Positions 43,082 through 51,471 of a DNA stretch of 64,000 nucleotides are shown here, piece after piece (position 1 is the first letter of the stretch; each line of letters opens with the position of its first letter). This DNA is from Neisseria mucosa. GTDB lineage: Bacteria; Pseudomonadota; Gammaproteobacteria; Burkholderiales; Neisseriaceae. The DNA lies in the NCBI GenBank assembly GCA_003028315.1, contig CP028150.1, positions 2,170,001 through 2,234,000 of the forward strand, in the 5' to 3' direction. A program made the position numbers and the translations under genes. The notes under the pieces were generated by a model that did not search any database, was not told the DNA's origin, and saw only the letters and a list, made by a program, of their open reading frames with translations.

Positions 43082-43828
43082 ATGCCGCACTCCGCCAAAA
43101 AAGTTTATCTGATACACGGCTGGGCAGCGAACCGCCACGTCTTCGACGACCTCATCCCGCGCCTGAGTGCCGATTGGGACATCCGCGCGCTCGACCTGCC
43201 CGGACACGGCGACGCGCCCTTTGCCGAAAACTTCAACATCGCCGCGATTGCCGAAGCCTTCGCCGAAGAGATCGACGCGCCCGCCCACATCCTCGGCTGG
43301 TCGCTCGGCGGCTTGGTCGCGCTCCATCTCGCCGCACGCCATCCCGACAAAGTCCGCTCGCTCTGCCTGACCGCAAGTTTCGCCCGCCTGACCGCCGACG
43401 CGGACTACCCCGAAGGCCTGTCCAACCCCGCTTTGGGCAAGATGGTCGGCGCGTTTCGGCAGGATTATGCCAAACATATCAAACAGTTTCTACAATTACA
43501 GTTACTGCACACACCAAACGCCGCCGAAATCATCGGCAACATCCTGCCCGACCTCTCCCGTCACGGCGCACCGCCCGCCCTGCAAGCCGCGCTGGACGCC
43601 GTCAACCAAGCCGATGCCCGCCCCCTGCTTTCAAGCATCCAAGCCCCGTCGCTTTTAGTGTTTGGACAAAAAGACGCCATCACCCCGCCGCGCATGGGCG
43701 AATACCTCAACCGCCATCTGGCGGATAGCGAATTGGTATTGATGGAAAAAGCGGCACACGCCCCGTTTTTAAGCCACGCCGACGAATTTGCCGAATGTTA
43801 CCGCGGCTTTGTTGAGAAGGTCGTCTGA
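43082..43828 (+). CDS. bioH: pimeloyl-ACP methyl ester carboxylesterase BioH
   Basis: 248-residue alpha/beta hydrolase. HGWAANRHVFDDL near the N-terminus, the nucleophile motif GWSLGG (Ser74), the Asp in LLVFGQKDAITP and the His in KAAHAPFLSH complete the triad. It ends the methyl-ester stage of biotin precursor synthesis, working with BioC. In this window bioC (53976) lies 10.1 kb downstream, separated by the six-gene island. The bioH stop codon TGA is part of an uptake sequence AGGTCGTCTGAA. Confidence 0.93.
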   Translation: MPHSAKKVYLIHGWAANRHVFDDLIPRLSADWDIRALDLPGHGDAPFAENFNIAAIAEAFAEEIDAPAHILGWSLGGLVALHLAARHPDKVRSLCLTASFARLTADADYPEGLSNPALGKMVGAFRQDYAKHIKQFLQLQLLHTPNAAEIIGNILPDLSRHGAPPALQAALDAVNQADARPLLSSIQAPSLLVFGQKDAITPPRMGEYLNRHLADSELVLMEKAAHAPFLSHADEFAECYRGFVEKVV

Positions 43829-43837
43829 AAAATATCT

Positions 43838-43866
43838 TTGATAACTATATTACAAATAATTAAAAT
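43838..43866 (+). promoter_or_regulatory. sigma70-like promoter of the island operon
   Basis: TTGATA (43838-43843), 17 bases, TAAAAT (43861-43866), 63 bases before the helicase ATG. Good match and spacing, located at the left border of the island. Confidence 0.6.
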
Positions 43867-43880
43867 GCAATTACATTGCA
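43866..43880. promoter_or_regulatory. palindrome at the expected transcription start
   Basis: TGCAAT-tac-ATTGCA, a perfect inverted repeat with 3-base spacer, covering the expected +1 directly after the -10. Position fits an operator; the winged-helix protein of the operon is one candidate binder (inference). Confidence 0.45.
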
Positions 43881-43928
43881 ATTTAATAAGTTTTATCTTT
43901 AAATTTTATCTTAAAGGGACTATTAAAC

Positions 43929-46900
43929 ATGACTGGAAAGACTGTTTATTTTCGCCTACCCGAAACCGAACAAAAACATAAAAATTCTGTAACACAAGAA
44001 ATGCTCGGGAAAAGTATTTCCCGTGCTTTTCGTTCCTACAAAGCGCAATTCCCTCAATACTCAAGCAAAGAATATGAGACTGTTGCAAAACAGTTTTGCG
44101 AAGATTTCTTCTTAGCCGATGAAGCAATAATTGCTAACTTTGCCAATCTTTCTTTGCAAGATAATTCGGAAAAAAAAATTTCTTTATCTATTCGAATTTC
44201 TTCCCATCCTGTTTTCAATCAACATATTCCTCATAACATCGCGGTAGCAGTTATCGGATATTGTCCGACAGCAACTGGTAGTCCTGTTTTTATTCCTGAA
44301 CGAGTATTTCTCACACATGGAGGAATGGATGCGACTGCTTATGAAAAGCAAGTTGAAACTCATTTTTATCAGTTACAGGAAAATTCATATCCTCCTCGCA
44401 GTCAACCTAATTTGCTTTACTCTGATTTTACAAAATCCCTACCGGCATATGCCGCTAAAACTAAAGAACGCTTGTCGGGTTGGTTAGACTTTTTGACCTT
44501 TAAAAATAAGTTAATCAAACACAAAACTCAGGGGTTACGATACCTGAATTGGCAGTTCAATGAAGAAACGGGACAGGTACACTTTTTAGTCATTGCGGAA
44601 GATGAACAGGTATTGAAAAAAGCACGTGCCGCATTTAGCCGTCAAAACCTGCATGCTTTTAAAATAGAAACTTCCGATCAACCCTTCCGTTTTTTACTGC
44701 CTCAAAAAGACGCCTCGCGTGTGGAGAGTGCTTTCTCACAATTAGGGCAACTTGCGAAAGACGGTGTCAAAATTATCCAATCCAACCATTCAGATAAAGC
44801 CAAGGTGAAGGCTTGTGAGGATTATCGTAAAGAGTTTCAACAAGAAAATGCAGGTGAAAAAAATCAATTTGATTTCAGCAAAGCGGTATTTGCCGATGTT
44901 TTTGTCGATATTTCCGAAGAGTTGAACAATAAAATTTCCCAATTTGAAGATAATACCGACTCAGAGAAGCAGAACGGTAATCAACATACCCGCCAAGATA
45001 AAATTGATCATTTGTTCCGAAATCTTCCCAAAAACGGTTTCTTGTCTATTTCTTTAGTCGGTGATTTAGCGTTGATTGAGCGTCATCGCCGAGCGGTAAA
45101 AAACCTGCAACAAAATGAAGGTTGTTATGCGCCGTATCTTTCAAGTTATCTGTTTGATATTGAAAATGCCAACCGGCCGAACGAGATTCCCGAAATTACC
45201 GAGTGGGAAAAGAAAAATCTGAATGACAAACAAAAATCTGCCGTACAAAAAATGCTGGCGGCACCTGATATATGTTTGATTCAGGGACCACCGGGAACTG
45301 GCAAAACCACGGTCATCGCCGAGGCCTGCCTACAATTTGCCAAGCGCGGAGAAACGGTCTTGCTTGCAAGCCAAGCTCACGACGCATTGGATAATGCTTT
45401 GTCGCGCCTGCAAAACCATCAAAACCATCCTGAATTAAGGGCTATCCGTTTAGCAAAAAGTGCCAACCGCATTACGGAAGAAGGTAAACAATTTACCGGC
45501 GAAAGTATATTGAGCAAACATTATGTAGCGTTGAGCAATTATGCCAAAGAATACCTGCAACCGTTTAATGAGTTGTCAGCTGAAACTGAAAAACTGCGCG
45601 AATGGTTACAACAGGCTGAATTTGTGGCACATGATTTGCAACAGCTTCGTGCAGAATACCGTACCAATCAAGGTCGTCTGAAACAAGCAGAGCAGGCACT
45701 TATCCAAGCCAAAATTGAGTTTGACGAACAGCAGGATATTTTCAGACGACATAGCCGCGATATAGAAAACATTGCACAGCTTATCGGCTTACTCAATGAG
45801 GAAAATTCCGGTGAAGCCTTGCGCAACAGCGATTTTGTTTTACCCGAAACACTTTATCCATTGGTAGAACATCTTACCAACCTTGAGCATCTGCATATCA
45901 GCCAACCGTTTTCTTACGAGCGGTTTCTTGCTGAAAGCGAAAACCAAGCTGCCATTCTTTATAAACTGATTCAACTTTATCAGCGTATTCAGGCAGTTTT
46001 GCCGAAAATGGAAGCAGATTTAGCACGATTGAACGGTGGCAATGGCACAATGGGGGCAGATACGAAAACCCTACTGAAAATAGAACAGTTACAGCAGGAA
46101 ATCGATGAAATCGCTGACAAAATGGAAAATGATGACAGCGATGAGCTTTCCGCTCAATGGAAAGAAAAGCGCAAAGAATTACGTCGTCTGAAAGATAAAC
46201 CGTCGGACGGTCTAAATCTCGAACCTTACCAAATTTTTAACGATGCAGAACGTTTTGCACAAAATAATCCAGCAATGCTCAAACCGTTGCTGATACAGCG
46301 CGTTCAAAATCTAACCATATTCCAACAGCAATATCAGACATTGGTACAAGCCACAGTTTGGGATTTGAACAATCAGTTGCAAGGCTATGATTTGCAACCG
46401 CCAAGTGATAAAACCATACAGGAAAAGCAAGCTGACCTTGAGTCACTAGAAGAGATTAAATGTCAAATTACCGAACGAGGTCGTCTGAAAAAACAACAGT
46501 CAGCACAAATACTTATCGATGGCGGATTTTCTGCCGAAGCAGACTTTTTGGCAGAATTTGCCACACAGCAAAGCTGTTTGAACACATTAGAAAGTGAACT
46601 GCAAACCCTGCAAACAGAAAACCAAGATTTTATGCCTTTATTCTCCCGTTGGCAGGAAATCCTGAAAGAGCCGGAAAAAAGAGCGGAAAAAGATTGGAGC
46701 GAGCTGGAAAAACCGTTTGTGGAAAGTTGCAATCTGGTTGCCATTACCTGCAACGAAAACGAGCGGACACTAACCGATAATGATTTTGACGGTTTTGATG
46801 TAGTCATTATCGACGAGGTATCCAAGGCTACACCGTTGGAAATGTTGCTGCCTCTTATGCGTGCCAAAAAAGCCATTTTGGTGGGTGACCATCGTCAATT

Positions 46901-47867
46901 GCCACCAATATTCAATGAAGCCGACGGACTGACATTTGAAGATGAGGTCGAACAAAACGAAGCACAGGAAAATAAGCAAGATTCCGATACGGACTTGACC
47001 GAGGATAATTTGCATAAATTCGAAAAAATGGTAACGGCAAGTCTGTTTAAAGAATTGTTTGAAAAGGCACCAGAAAGTTTACGCGAACGCTTAAATATTC
47101 AATTTCGCATGCACCCTGACATTATGAAGATGATCAACTACTTTTATGAAGGGCAATTGACCTGCGGAAATCCGGATGCCGAACGGTCTCATGGGATTGA
47201 GTTTAAAGGACTATTGTCCAAAAAAGACCATGTGCTGTGGATTGATACGACAGATGATGAAAAAGGAAAGCGTTTTTCGATTAATGACGGACAAAGCAAT
47301 ATCAACGTATTAGAGGCAAGAATGATTGCCAAAACATTGGTGGATATGAACCGTCAGCTTGAGACATTGGGTTATGGCAAGGACAACAAAATGAAAGTAG
47401 GTGTCGTTTCATTTTACCAGCCTCAATGCCGTGTCATTCGTGATGAAATCCGAAAAATCAATAAAGATAAATTATCGTTTTCCGCCATTGATGTAGAAAT
47501 CAATACGGTTATCCGCTATCAAGGCAAAGAAAAACCGATTATTTTACTAAGCCTGGTAAAAAACAATGGTGGTGATAGAACACAAAAATTCCGAGCCGGC
47601 AGAGCAAACATCGCCCGTTTCGAATTTATCAATGTGGCAATGTCTCGCGCACAAAATCTTTTATTGATATTCGGTGCAAGAAATATGCTGGAAAACCGGG
47701 AAGTCAAACTGCCTCGAATGGATAAAGCAGGATACGATAAAAAAATGGTTTATAAGAATATGTTCAAATATTTAGAACATTGGGCAGAAACAGGCGGAAT
47801 TTGCGATGCGAAAGAATTTTCCGCCATCCTGCCAAACATACAACCTCAGCAAAAAGGGCGTAGATAA
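43929..47867 (+). CDS. large UPF1-like SF1 helicase with coiled-coil insertion (island gene 1)
   Basis: 1312 residues. N-terminal about 430 residues show no family I recognise. The helicase core starts near 435 (LNDKQKSAVQKML, Q motif), Walker A GPPGTGKTT at 453-461, motif Ia ASQAHDALDNAL, Walker B IIDEVSKATP (Asp962-Glu963), motif III GDHRQLPPIF, motif IV FRMHPDIM (1059), motif V YQGKEKPIILLSLV and motif VI VAMSRAQNLLL (1238). The order and the DEVSKAT box place it in the UPF1/DNA2 (AAA_11/AAA_12) group, usually RNA or DNA 5'-3' helicases. About 500 residues lie between Walker A and B, mostly charged heptad-rich helices (about 545-640, 695-770), like the stalk of UPF1-type proteins but much longer. 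KGGG-type ribosome site AAAGGGA precedes the ATG. Confidence 0.9.
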   Translation: MTGKTVYFRLPETEQKHKNSVTQEMLGKSISRAFRSYKAQFPQYSSKEYETVAKQFCEDFFLADEAIIANFANLSLQDNSEKKISLSIRISSHPVFNQHIPHNIAVAVIGYCPTATGSPVFIPERVFLTHGGMDATAYEKQVETHFYQLQENSYPPRSQPNLLYSDFTKSLPAYAAKTKERLSGWLDFLTFKNKLIKHKTQGLRYLNWQFNEETGQVHFLVIAEDEQVLKKARAAFSRQNLHAFKIETSDQPFRFLLPQKDASRVESAFSQLGQLAKDGVKIIQSNHSDKAKVKACEDYRKEFQQENAGEKNQFDFSKAVFADVFVDISEELNNKISQFEDNTDSEKQNGNQHTRQDKIDHLFRNLPKNGFLSISLVGDLALIERHRRAVKNLQQNEGCYAPYLSSYLFDIENANRPNEIPEITEWEKKNLNDKQKSAVQKMLAAPDICLIQGPPGTGKTTVIAEACLQFAKRGETVLLASQAHDALDNALSRLQNHQNHPELRAIRLAKSANRITEEGKQFTGESILSKHYVALSNYAKEYLQPFNELSAETEKLREWLQQAEFVAHDLQQLRAEYRTNQGRLKQAEQALIQAKIEFDEQQDIFRRHSRDIENIAQLIGLLNEENSGEALRNSDFVLPETLYPLVEHLTNLEHLHISQPFSYERFLAESENQAAILYKLIQLYQRIQAVLPKMEADLARLNGGNGTMGADTKTLLKIEQLQQEIDEIADKMENDDSDELSAQWKEKRKELRRLKDKPSDGLNLEPYQIFNDAERFAQNNPAMLKPLLIQRVQNLTIFQQQYQTLVQATVWDLNNQLQGYDLQPPSDKTIQEKQADLESLEEIKCQITERGRLKKQQSAQILIDGGFSAEADFLAEFATQQSCLNTLESELQTLQTENQDFMPLFSRWQEILKEPEKRAEKDWSELEKPFVESCNLVAITCNENERTLTDNDFDGFDVVIIDEVSKATPLEMLLPLMRAKKAILVGDHRQLPPIFNEADGLTFEDEVEQNEAQENKQDSDTDLTEDNLHKFEKMVTASLFKELFEKAPESLRERLNIQFRMHPDIMKMINYFYEGQLTCGNPDAERSHGIEFKGLLSKKDHVLWIDTTDDEKGKRFSINDGQSNINVLEARMIAKTLVDMNRQLETLGYGKDNKMKVGVVSFYQPQCRVIRDEIRKINKDKLSFSAIDVEINTVIRYQGKEKPIILLSLVKNNGGDRTQKFRAGRANIARFEFINVAMSRAQNLLLIFGARNMLENREVKLPRMDKAGYDKKMVYKNMFKYLEHWAETGGICDAKEFSAILPNIQPQQKGRR

Positions 47868-49867
47868 TGGATAAATTGTTGGCAAAAAAGACCTTTTCCT
47901 ATCCGATTTACCGCGCGGATACAGAGTATCGCTACCGTAAAATTGGTACGCCGACCGTATTTGCCGAGTTGTTGATGGGTCTTGCCCATAATGATTTTCC
48001 ACAGTTGGCAGATAACAACTTGGCGCAGATTGCCCATATACTGAAACTGGATTTTACCTTTATCCGCTATACGTTGGAAAATCTTAATGATACGGGTTTA
48101 ATTGAACATATTGACTTACCTGATAAGAAAGATGATTTAGATAAGTTGTCTCTAAGAGACTTAAGGCTGACCGACAATGGCAAAAAGTTTTACCATGAGA
48201 AAAAAATGCCGGGACGGCGTAGAACGGAATATGCTGAATTTTGGTTTAATCCATTATTGAATGAATATATCGGCAAACCAAAACAAAGCGCAAGCAACGT
48301 AGAAGATGTTGTTGAGCTGAATTGTTCCCTTTTCCCTGTTAATGAAGCTTTATTGCAGCAATTGAGTGGGCTGGAGTCTACAAATCAAAAATGGTTTGAT
48401 GCCGAAACCGAATTGGAGCATGACGGCATCAGCGTAACGTGTGATGAAGATACATCTTTACCGCAAACTGTCCCTGTCAAGCTCACACTGGACGGCAACC
48501 GCTATTTGAATATCGATAGCGAAGACAAGCTGTTCTCCCAATGGATAAATACGCGCGAGCCACAAGTCATCAAAGAAGTTCTGCTTGAACCTATGATTTT
48601 TGATGCTGAAGACGCAATCGAATGGGATGTAGATTTGGATTTGCCTGAAAACGGTTTGCTGTCGCTGGTTTTGGCAGATCAGGAATCCGACACACGCCAA
48701 ATCGGCAATACGGTTGAAGTTAAATTCAATGGAAATCATGATGAACTTGACGATAAAACGCCGCTGATTGTCTTCGCCAACATTGCCGAAGCTGAATTAC
48801 ACGGCAAACATCTTTTTATTCCTGCACGCTTAGATGATTCAGACGGTCTGACTCGCGTATTTTTCCGTTTTTCAGATAATACGCTTTTTGTGGAGGAAAC
48901 AGGTTATCTTGAGTGCTATTTCGATCATCAGCCGTATCCGTTACCGGCAAAAATTTTATATCAAGAATCTGAAAATTGGCTTGCCGACCTGCCCGCCCTT
49001 TCTCAGCCAAATATGGCGGTTTTGGCATTTATGGCAAATTTTGTCCCCGCAGTCGATATTCTGAAAAAATTGCCTGAGATGACGATAACTCAAGCAGTTG
49101 GCTTTGCCGAGTTAATTAAAAAGACTTGGAGTAAGCCGTTCCTCCCCGAGAACTGGGAAGAAAAAATCGAGCCTCTTAATAATGAAGACGATTTGGAACA
49201 ATTTGCTAAACTTTTCCCCAAGACAGATTTGAGCTTGGCAAGATTTTCAGCAGAAGCACAACGACAAGCCTTTGGTTGGGCGGTCAGTAATGAAAAATCG
49301 ACGGCACGTAAAATTCCCGAATTGTCCGACCTGCTGGCGCAACATAAAGCATTAGGTCGCCTGAAACCCGACGAATTGAAGTTAAAAGACATCAAGCAAA
49401 ACAGTTTAGAACAAATCGATCAATGGCAGGAAAACGTTGAAAAAATCAACCGCACTTTTCCTGCAATTTCCGCTTCAAACGACATTGCCAAACTGTCGGA
49501 GCAGCTAAAACAATGGCAGTCGGCAGTATTCCAATATTTCGAACCGATGGACGTAACACAGAAATTTGCCGTATTGGATACCAACTTTATCCGCCATCAC
49601 CCCGACAGACTTGTGGCAATCCAAGCGGAACGCACAGTCATCTTACCAAAAACCGTCTTGGGTGAATTGGATCATCAAAAAGAGAAAATCAAATCGAACT
49701 TGAACGAGGCTAAACAGAAACTGACCGAAAAATCCAAACAATATGAAGCCATTGGTTCAGGCGACATTGATGCACAAATTGCAGATTACGATGTCCGTTT
49801 AGATCGTCTGAAAACAGAATTAGATGCGGTCAGAATGCAGTTGAGCCAATTAAATGATAAGGAATAG
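47867..49867 (+). CDS. winged-helix protein ending in the N-half of a PIN nuclease domain (island gene 2)
   Basis: 666 residues; its ATG overlaps the helicase stop by one base (TAATG). Residues about 25-110 look like a winged helix (IAHILKLDFTFIRYTLENLNDTGLIE...LRLTDNGKKFY). The middle (about 130-540) is unrecognised and mixed alpha/beta. From 565 it has VLDTNFIRHHPDRL (Asp571) and VILPKTVLGELDHQKEKI (Glu600), matching the first half of PhoH-type PIN domains (DTNVLLHDP...VVIPxxVLEELD). Then, instead of the second half, a charged coiled coil (603-660) ends the protein. The missing half is encoded by the next gene. Confidence 0.8.
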   Translation: MDKLLAKKTFSYPIYRADTEYRYRKIGTPTVFAELLMGLAHNDFPQLADNNLAQIAHILKLDFTFIRYTLENLNDTGLIEHIDLPDKKDDLDKLSLRDLRLTDNGKKFYHEKKMPGRRRTEYAEFWFNPLLNEYIGKPKQSASNVEDVVELNCSLFPVNEALLQQLSGLESTNQKWFDAETELEHDGISVTCDEDTSLPQTVPVKLTLDGNRYLNIDSEDKLFSQWINTREPQVIKEVLLEPMIFDAEDAIEWDVDLDLPENGLLSLVLADQESDTRQIGNTVEVKFNGNHDELDDKTPLIVFANIAEAELHGKHLFIPARLDDSDGLTRVFFRFSDNTLFVEETGYLECYFDHQPYPLPAKILYQESENWLADLPALSQPNMAVLAFMANFVPAVDILKKLPEMTITQAVGFAELIKKTWSKPFLPENWEEKIEPLNNEDDLEQFAKLFPKTDLSLARFSAEAQRQAFGWAVSNEKSTARKIPELSDLLAQHKALGRLKPDELKLKDIKQNSLEQIDQWQENVEKINRTFPAISASNDIAKLSEQLKQWQSAVFQYFEPMDVTQKFAVLDTNFIRHHPDRLVAIQAERTVILPKTVLGELDHQKEKIKSNLNEAKQKLTEKSKQYEAIGSGDIDAQIADYDVRLDRLKTELDAVRMQLSQLNDKE

Positions 49868-49871
49868 CCAA

Positions 49872-50327
49872 ATGTCTAAAAAAAACAAAAACAAGCAAAA
49901 ACAACAAAACCAAATCAGCGGACAAACCAAACCGGCGGTAGAAAAATCACCTCAAAGGCTGGCATTGGAGAAACAGTGCAATGAATTGAATGTGCAAATC
50001 CTACAAGTCCAAAATCAAAAAGCCAGATTGGAAAAAGAAAAAATCCAAGCAGAAAAAAACGTTGAACGGTTGGAACGAGAAGCCGCTGAAATACGCGAGG
50101 CCATACGCAAGATTGAAGAATTGAAACTGGCGCGGCATACGGAATCCGCCGAACCGGAAATTTTGGCATTAATGGGTGCAGAAGCAGACGGTCAGAACCG
50201 CAACGGACAAAACGATCAAGCCATCCTGGCTGTTGCTGCACGATATAAGTTGAACGATATTGTGCTTTATACGGAAGATAAAAACCTTAAAAATCACGCT
50301 ACAGCGGTCGGTATTAAAACCATCTGA
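49872..50327 (+). CDS. coiled-coil protein ending in the C-half of a PIN nuclease domain (island gene 3)
   Basis: 151 residues from the ATG at 49872, with AAGGA 8 bases upstream (an ATG at 49854 inside gene 2 is less likely). A lysine-rich start (MSKKNKNKQKQQNQ), a strong coiled coil (about 28-85, LEKQCNELNVQILQVQNQKA...), an acidic linker, then NDQAILAVAARYK (Asn114-Asp115) and IVLYTEDKNLKNHATAVGI (Asp136). These are the last two acidic positions and the C-terminal signature of PhoH-type PIN domains (NDNRILAVA...LVTKDxNLRxKAxxxGI). Together with gene 2 the four catalytic acids would be complete, so a heterodimeric nuclease joined through the coiled coils is likely (inference). Confidence 0.8.
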   Translation: MSKKNKNKQKQQNQISGQTKPAVEKSPQRLALEKQCNELNVQILQVQNQKARLEKEKIQAEKNVERLEREAAEIREAIRKIEELKLARHTESAEPEILALMGAEADGQNRNGQNDQAILAVAARYKLNDIVLYTEDKNLKNHATAVGIKTI

Positions 50328-50367
50328 ACCGTAACGTCGTCTGAAAACGATTTAGGAGACGAATAAA

Positions 50368-51462
50368 ATGAGTCAAATCAGCGAAAACCGTTGGCAATTG
50401 GAACGCGAACGGGAAATCCGCGAAGCCGCACGCAAGGCAAGGGAAGCCGAAATCAACCAAACAACGGAAATTTATCTGCGCCGTTACGAACAGCAGCTAA
50501 ACGATTTGGAAAACAGCGATCTGGCTGAATTTGCTTTGCAAAACATCGCTACCATACGCACTGAGATTCAACGGGTACGGCATATGAACGCTTATGACGG
50601 ACGTAACCGCAGTTTTGCTATTGGTCAGCTTGTACAAGCCATACGTTACGAAGCACAGGAAAATAAAAGGGTAGCGGAAGAACACCAACGCCTGTTGCGT
50701 GAAGAGGCGGAACGTTTGCGTGCTGAAATAGAAAACGTATGGATACAGGAAACAAGTAATTGGGAAAATAAGCAGGCACGAAATTTGGCATTCAAACCTT
50801 TAGCAATACTTCGAAAACGTATTACGGAGGAAAATCTAAGTATTGCTGACATAAAATCGGCGATTTGCGAAATTAAACAATCGGCAGAACAACAAGCCGA
50901 AGAAATTCGGAAAAATTTTGCTAAAACCGTACAAGACGAAGTTGCACAAACACAAAAGTCCGATCTTTTAAAATTTATTGAAACGGCCAATCTGCCACAA
51001 TCGGAATCCGAGCGGTTAAAACAAAAAATTGAGCAAGAAAATCAAAAGGATTTGACAGAAATCATCCAAGAAGCCCACCAAATCGAAGATATGGTGATTG
51101 AAAACGAAGCAGTCCGTAAGGAAATGGTCAAAGCCGTATATCAATCGCTGAAGCAAGCCGGTTTTACTGTCTTAAACCCCATCAAACAAGGTGTCGGCGA
51201 AGACAGCGTGGTTGTCATCCAAGCAAGCCGTCCGCAAGGAAACCGGGCAAAATTCCGTGTACGTTTAGATGGTGCGGTTCGCTATGAATTTGATAACTAT
51301 AAAGGGCAGCGCTGTAAAGAAGATATGCAAAAAGTATTGCCGAAACTATCCGAAATTTATGGTGTAAATTTATCTGATGAACGTGTTCTTTGGGAAAATC
51401 CGGATGACGAACATGCCGATGCCAAACCCATCAATCCAACACATACGGCAAAATCACACTAA
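50368..51462 (+). CDS. coiled-coil protein of unknown function (island gene 4)
   Basis: 364 residues, ATG at 50368 with TAGGAGA upstream. Residues about 5-270 are almost entirely charged, Gln/Glu/Lys/Arg-rich helices (EREREIREAARKAREAEINQ, KRVAEEHQRLLREEAERLRAE), forming long coiled coils. The C-terminal part (about 245-350) is a small folded domain with SLKQAGFTVLNPIKQGVGEDSVVVIQASRP and a beta-rich VRLDGAVRYEFDNYKGQRC. I recognise no family. An uptake sequence variant (near 50336) lies in the 40-base spacer before it. Position suggests a scaffold or adaptor for the nuclease/AAA+ components. Confidence 0.75.
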   Translation: MSQISENRWQLEREREIREAARKAREAEINQTTEIYLRRYEQQLNDLENSDLAEFALQNIATIRTEIQRVRHMNAYDGRNRSFAIGQLVQAIRYEAQENKRVAEEHQRLLREEAERLRAEIENVWIQETSNWENKQARNLAFKPLAILRKRITEENLSIADIKSAICEIKQSAEQQAEEIRKNFAKTVQDEVAQTQKSDLLKFIETANLPQSESERLKQKIEQENQKDLTEIIQEAHQIEDMVIENEAVRKEMVKAVYQSLKQAGFTVLNPIKQGVGEDSVVVIQASRPQGNRAKFRVRLDGAVRYEFDNYKGQRCKEDMQKVLPKLSEIYGVNLSDERVLWENPDDEHADAKPINPTHTAKSH

Positions 51463-51471
51463 GGTAAAAAA

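Noticed and set aside
47867..50327. Genes 2 and 3 as one gene broken by a frameshift
   Set aside because: Gene 3 has its own ribosome site and start, both ends carry well-formed coiled coils, and the PIN halves are separated by much more than a single-base error would explain. A sequencing error cannot be fully excluded from one genome.
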